This document shows positions 60,173 to 64,000 of a DNA stretch of 64,000 nucleotides, one piece after another. The first letter of the stretch is position 1. Each line of letters opens with the position of its first letter. Source of the stretch: Ipomoea triloba (Eukaryota > Streptophyta > Magnoliopsida > Solanales > Convolvulaceae). The stretch is taken from assembly GCF_003576645.1 (NCBI RefSeq), contig NC_044929.1, positions 1,299,260 to 1,363,259 on the forward strand. Direction: 5' to 3'. Both the position numbers and the translations under genes were made by a program. The notes below the pieces were generated by a model, which was not told where the DNA came from, did no database searches, and was given only the letters and a program-made list of their open reading frames with translations.

Positions 60173-62185
60173 AAATATATTTTAAAAATTATAAATTTAA
60201 TCATTTCTTTTCAATTGCAGTAAAAGGATCCCCTCATATTAATTTATACATCATGCATATATGAAGTCTAAGTTGGTTCTATTGTCTAAAATAAGATGAC
60301 TCGTATGATATTATTAAATCTTCTCTTATTAAAAAAAGAAAAACAAAACAAAACAAAATTAAAGATGTTTACTTTAGTGAATTTTTAAAATCCAGAGTTT
60401 ACTAATTTTCTTCTAAATAGTTTATTTTAAATATTAGATATATTTATTAACTCAATTCAATTTAATTGCAATTTTTTTGCCATTTAAAAGAAACTCTTTC
60501 TACTCTGTACAAGAACAAAATTGATTTAATATTCCCAATGCAAAGAATCATAAAGCTCTGTGTTTGGAAGATTTCAACATGTAACTAACTAATAATAATG
60601 GAGATTGGACCACTAGAGATGCTACTATACAGAAGTAGCAAAAATTAAAGGGAATTATTTCTTTTAAAAAAAAAATCACGGCTATTAAGTCATTTCTGTG
60701 TACATCTAGTTCATAAGTATTTTCTTCTTTTTGATCAAATCTCTGATAAAAATATATTTTCTCAAAACCATTACATTTTCGATTCAAAATCATTCATTTC
60801 TTTTTCCTCAAAAGCATCAAGGATTTTTTCTTGGTATATTTTTAATGAGAAAAGCTATGCATTATGGTTGTTTTATACAAGATATTTGGTGAGAACGACT
60901 AAATGTGGTAAAAGTTAAAAATATATTTAAAAAATCATCATAGACTAAATGTAGTACAAATAATATTTGAAAACCAAATATAGAAATGACATAATAGTTG
61001 TGAGAGTTAAAGTGAAAATTATTCTTACAAGACTTAAAAATCTATTATTCACTCTTCAACGTGTCATTATTATATTATATTCTTTTTCTTTTTTTTTTTG
61101 TATTTGATTATTATATAAAATTGTTATAACTAGTAGTTGAATCAACCAATTCACATATAACCAATAAAAATAAATTTTTACTTCGAAAAGAGTGGTCAAG
61201 TAGGTAAAGTATATATGATTGTTGTTTTCTGAATGATCACAAGTTTGATTTTTATCGACACCATTTTGATCGAGCCTGTTATGGTATAGTCTTCCTAATG
61301 CAGTTCACACACATATGAAGAGTGAATATAAGTTTCTCTCATCATTCATCAATCAAAAAGATAAAAACAAATTCTTTAAAAAAAAAAAAAAGACTATAGA
61401 TAATTCCATATCAAAGAATAAACATTATGTAGCACTTTTTGTAAAGAAAAATCTCTTCTTTTTTCCTTATAAAATTAGTGGAAAGCTTGAACAAGGGAAT
61501 CCCAAGATGCCAATTAAGACCATACTTATAACAATTAACAGTACGATTTAATTTAATATTATATATTACTACGCGTAGCCTCGACGACGAAAGGGTAAAC
61601 TTTCCAAGCAATTAAGCAAATGACTTTGAAAGAAGCAATTAACAACATTTGTCGGCACAAGTGGTTATATTATACTTAATTAGTTTTTTTATTCAATGTA
61701 CAATTTCATATTCTTTGACCAAATAATATTAAAAGAAAAAAAGAGTAATACATGTGGCTACCACACTCCCCTATATAATTTTTTCTTAAAAAAAAATGCT
61801 TGTATGGGCGCATTCCAAACCTAACACATATTTTAATATTAATCATAAAATTGTTATTGTTGATCAACTTAAAAGTTAAGTGTGGAGTTTTATAAAAATT
61901 ACTATATTATTTATTTATAGTGAAAAAATGAAGCAATTAAAATATTTGAGCCAATAATTTTGAAATAAAGTTAATATAATGACTAATAAATATGATATGA
62001 TTAATTACATTGTCATAACAATTTTTTTTTCTTTTGAAATCCATTGTCATAAAAAAATTTTTAATTATTTTTAATTTTCTTAATAATATATATGTGACCA
62101 ATAAATGATCCTTAATTTTTTTTAACAAGATAATAATGAAGTTATAACCAAATGATGTCAATTTTGACGATCTAACATGTAATGT

Positions 62186-62509
62186 ACAACATTTTAAACT
62201 CAATATATAAATCTATGTTAACCCTAAAATAACTGGTAAATATAAGATAAATAACCTAAATTTATACCTATAAAGTTTCTAAATTTCTTATATTGGATAT
62301 CAGTCCTGATTTTGAGTATATATAATCTTATTATCGGCTACTGTAGAACAACATTTTAAACTCAATATATAAATCTATATTAACCCTAATATAACGGGTA
62401 AATATAAAATAAATAACCTAAATTTACAGCTATAACGTTTCTAAATTTCTGATATTGGATTTCAATCCTGATTTTTAGTATATATAATCTTATTATCGGC
62501 GGCTACCGT
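62186..62509. repeat. 162-bp tandem duplication
   Basis: 62186-62347 and 62348-62509 share 'attttaaactcaatatataaatctat', 'aaataacctaaattta', 'tttctaaatttct.atattggat' and 'gtatatataatcttattatcggc' at constant spacing, with about 10 percent divergence. Confidence 0.85.
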
Positions 62510-62537
62510 AATTGATTAGTAATGATATATTGTTTGT

Positions 62538-62680
62538 TTTAGTATTACTGACTTTATTAAAATGCAGTATCTGCTTATACATACTTTTTCAACATATTGA
62601 AGCATAAAGAATTAATAACTCTAATGGATTTGAATTGTCATGACCCATTTTAAAGAGTTACAGAACTGCTATTGAGCACA
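62538..62680 (-). mobile_element. tRNA-derived SINE, family 1, partial
   Basis: Plus strand 'agtattactgactttattaa', 'cagtatctgcttatacatac' and 'ttgaagcataaagaatt' are the reversed family 1 body. Box B is decayed ('atggatttgaattgtcatgac'). Confidence 0.55.
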
Positions 62681-64000
62681 AGCTATTTGGCAGTAATGAT
62701 ATATTATTAGTAGTTCGCAATTAGATTTGTTAATTTATCTTATTGAAAAATTACAAATGAAATAATCATAGGGTGAAGAAAAAAAAACATTGTTATGCAC
62801 TTATGCCTGACAGCTCACAAGAAGCTAGTATTGTGGAATTAATTAAATAGAAATCAAAAGGAATATCTTTTGACCTAGATCTACTCATAATTTTGAACTA
62901 TTTTTAGAAGTATTTAATCCCGTTTACATTGGTGTAATCATAAAATAATGTATAATTTATTACAAATACTATATCGGGCACTTGTTTTAATTTATTAAAC
63001 AAAAAAAATAGTTAAATAGAAATAAGTATTCTAACAACTACACTAATTCTTCAATCCAATCTAGAACTAGCCGTCTAGAAACATCATTGAATTGTTTAAA
63101 AAATTGTGGTTATAGTCTAGAAACTAAAATTAGATAAAATTATATTCAAATAATAATAATAAATTACAATTTATGAAAACTCCAATTAGGAAAAGCAAGT
63201 ATTTTTGGTCCATAAACTCCTATTAGGAAAAGCAAGTATTTTTGGTCCATATATGTTTATATGAATAGTGATTTTAGTTCCTTAATTTTTAATTTAGTAT
63301 ATCTTTTTAGGAGGTGACGATTTTAACAATTTTGAGTCTAAATTTATGCCCAACAATCCCTCTCACCATTTGCCAAGCCTGAACTACAAATCATGCTTTT
63401 AATGAGATTTGAACTCATTAACATGTGACCTGTTCTATACAAATTGCCTAATCAAACATTTACTATATGCCGAAAATTATAGCTAATAGTAAAAGTGTAA
63501 CATTATTTCTTTATACTTATTTAGCTGTTAGTATCATATTTCAATAATAGGATGTTGAACTCAGTTTTTCAAGTGAGGTCTAACAAAACCATAATTATCT
63601 CTATTCATAAGGAACCAAAACCATCACATTATTAAAAAAAATATTAGATGATTAATAATATTCATGTTGACAATTAAGAAATTGAAATCACTATTTTTTA
63701 TAAATACATGAAAAAAAATATTTTCTCTTTATATTATATTTCCCCTATATGAAGTCAGTTAGAATTCATTTTCAACTTCCCATCTACAACAACAACAACA
63801 ATTGTTTAATAATTAACTAATAAACAAATTCTTAATAGCCAGCAAAGACAACATTAATGGGGACAATTATGTATCCCAAAGGAGACCAAAAGATTCCTTA
63901 CGGAAAAAAACAGTGTGCTCGCCACACGCCTCTATTAAAATAATTGATGACTTCAAGAACCACCTAAACTGGCACTAAGCTCAACTCTGATCTTTATTTG
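62681..64000. other. Intergenic, no gene seen
   Basis: AT-rich. A 39-bp direct repeat ('aggaaaagcaagtatttttg') occurs at about 63181-63219 and 63220-63258. About 63370-63580 is a copy of the dispersed repeat also found near 3967, 11780 and 47900. No coding region is visible up to the window edge. Confidence 0.5.

Larger units (their letters stand above)
58151..62185. other. Intergenic, very AT-rich, no gene seen
   Basis: Low-complexity AT-rich sequence with SINE copies (listed separately) and loosely repeated 'attgcataaaa.taatatttaaat' blocks at about 58490, 59146 and 59418. Open frames are short and compositionally biased. Confidence 0.5.

Overview
The window is AT-rich nuclear DNA from a flowering plant, most likely a eudicot. 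Evidence is the GT/AG intron structure of recognisable plant gene families (plant MAGL-type lipase, CLE peptide, class II LOB-domain protein), intron-containing plant-type elongator tRNA-Met genes, and many tRNA-derived SINEs and MITEs. The repeat style suggests an asterid (for example Convolvulaceae), but that is a weak inference. Gene density is low: three protein genes and one tRNA-Met pair in 64 kb.

Layout. 1-15.5 kb is intergenic, with SINE copies, two foldback elements of Mutator (MULE) type with perfect 9-10 bp target duplications (2402-3157, 9822-10216), a degenerate array of about 175-bp monomers (6030-7300) and a 193-bp tandem duplication (14362-14747). 15516-18828 is an eight-exon monoacylglycerol-lipase-like alpha/beta hydrolase gene (384 aa, intact Ser/Asp/His triad), followed by two tandem tRNA-Met(CAT) genes (19.8-20.0 kb). 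20262-31881 is dominated by assembly joins: four single-N positions, three exact direct duplications (1651, 1731 and 1801 bp) and one inverted duplication. I read these as unmerged overlapping contig ends, so about 6 kb of the window is probably not real. 32-35 kb is SINE-rich. 35529-35831 is an intronless CLE27-like peptide gene. 36-52.8 kb is intergenic with SINEs, a LINE RNase H remnant (38.95-39.17 kb), a MULE-type MITE (44.1-44.5 kb) and two back-to-back Tourist-like MITEs with a paralogous empty site close by (51.6-52.6 kb). 53081-54159 is a two-exon class II LBD gene (LBD41-like, 273 aa, C-terminal EAR-like motif). 54.2-64 kb is intergenic with a perfect 202-bp tandem duplication, further SINEs and AT-rich tandem repeats.

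The three protein genes have unrelated roles (lipid or ester hydrolysis, secreted peptide signalling, transcriptional repression), with no sign of an operon or biosynthetic cluster. I found no wholly new system. The most useful observations are the assembly artefacts, the well-delimited MULE foldbacks, the natural Gly-to-Cys CLE peptide with possible upstream ORFs, and an AUGA stop/start overlap ahead of the LBD gene.
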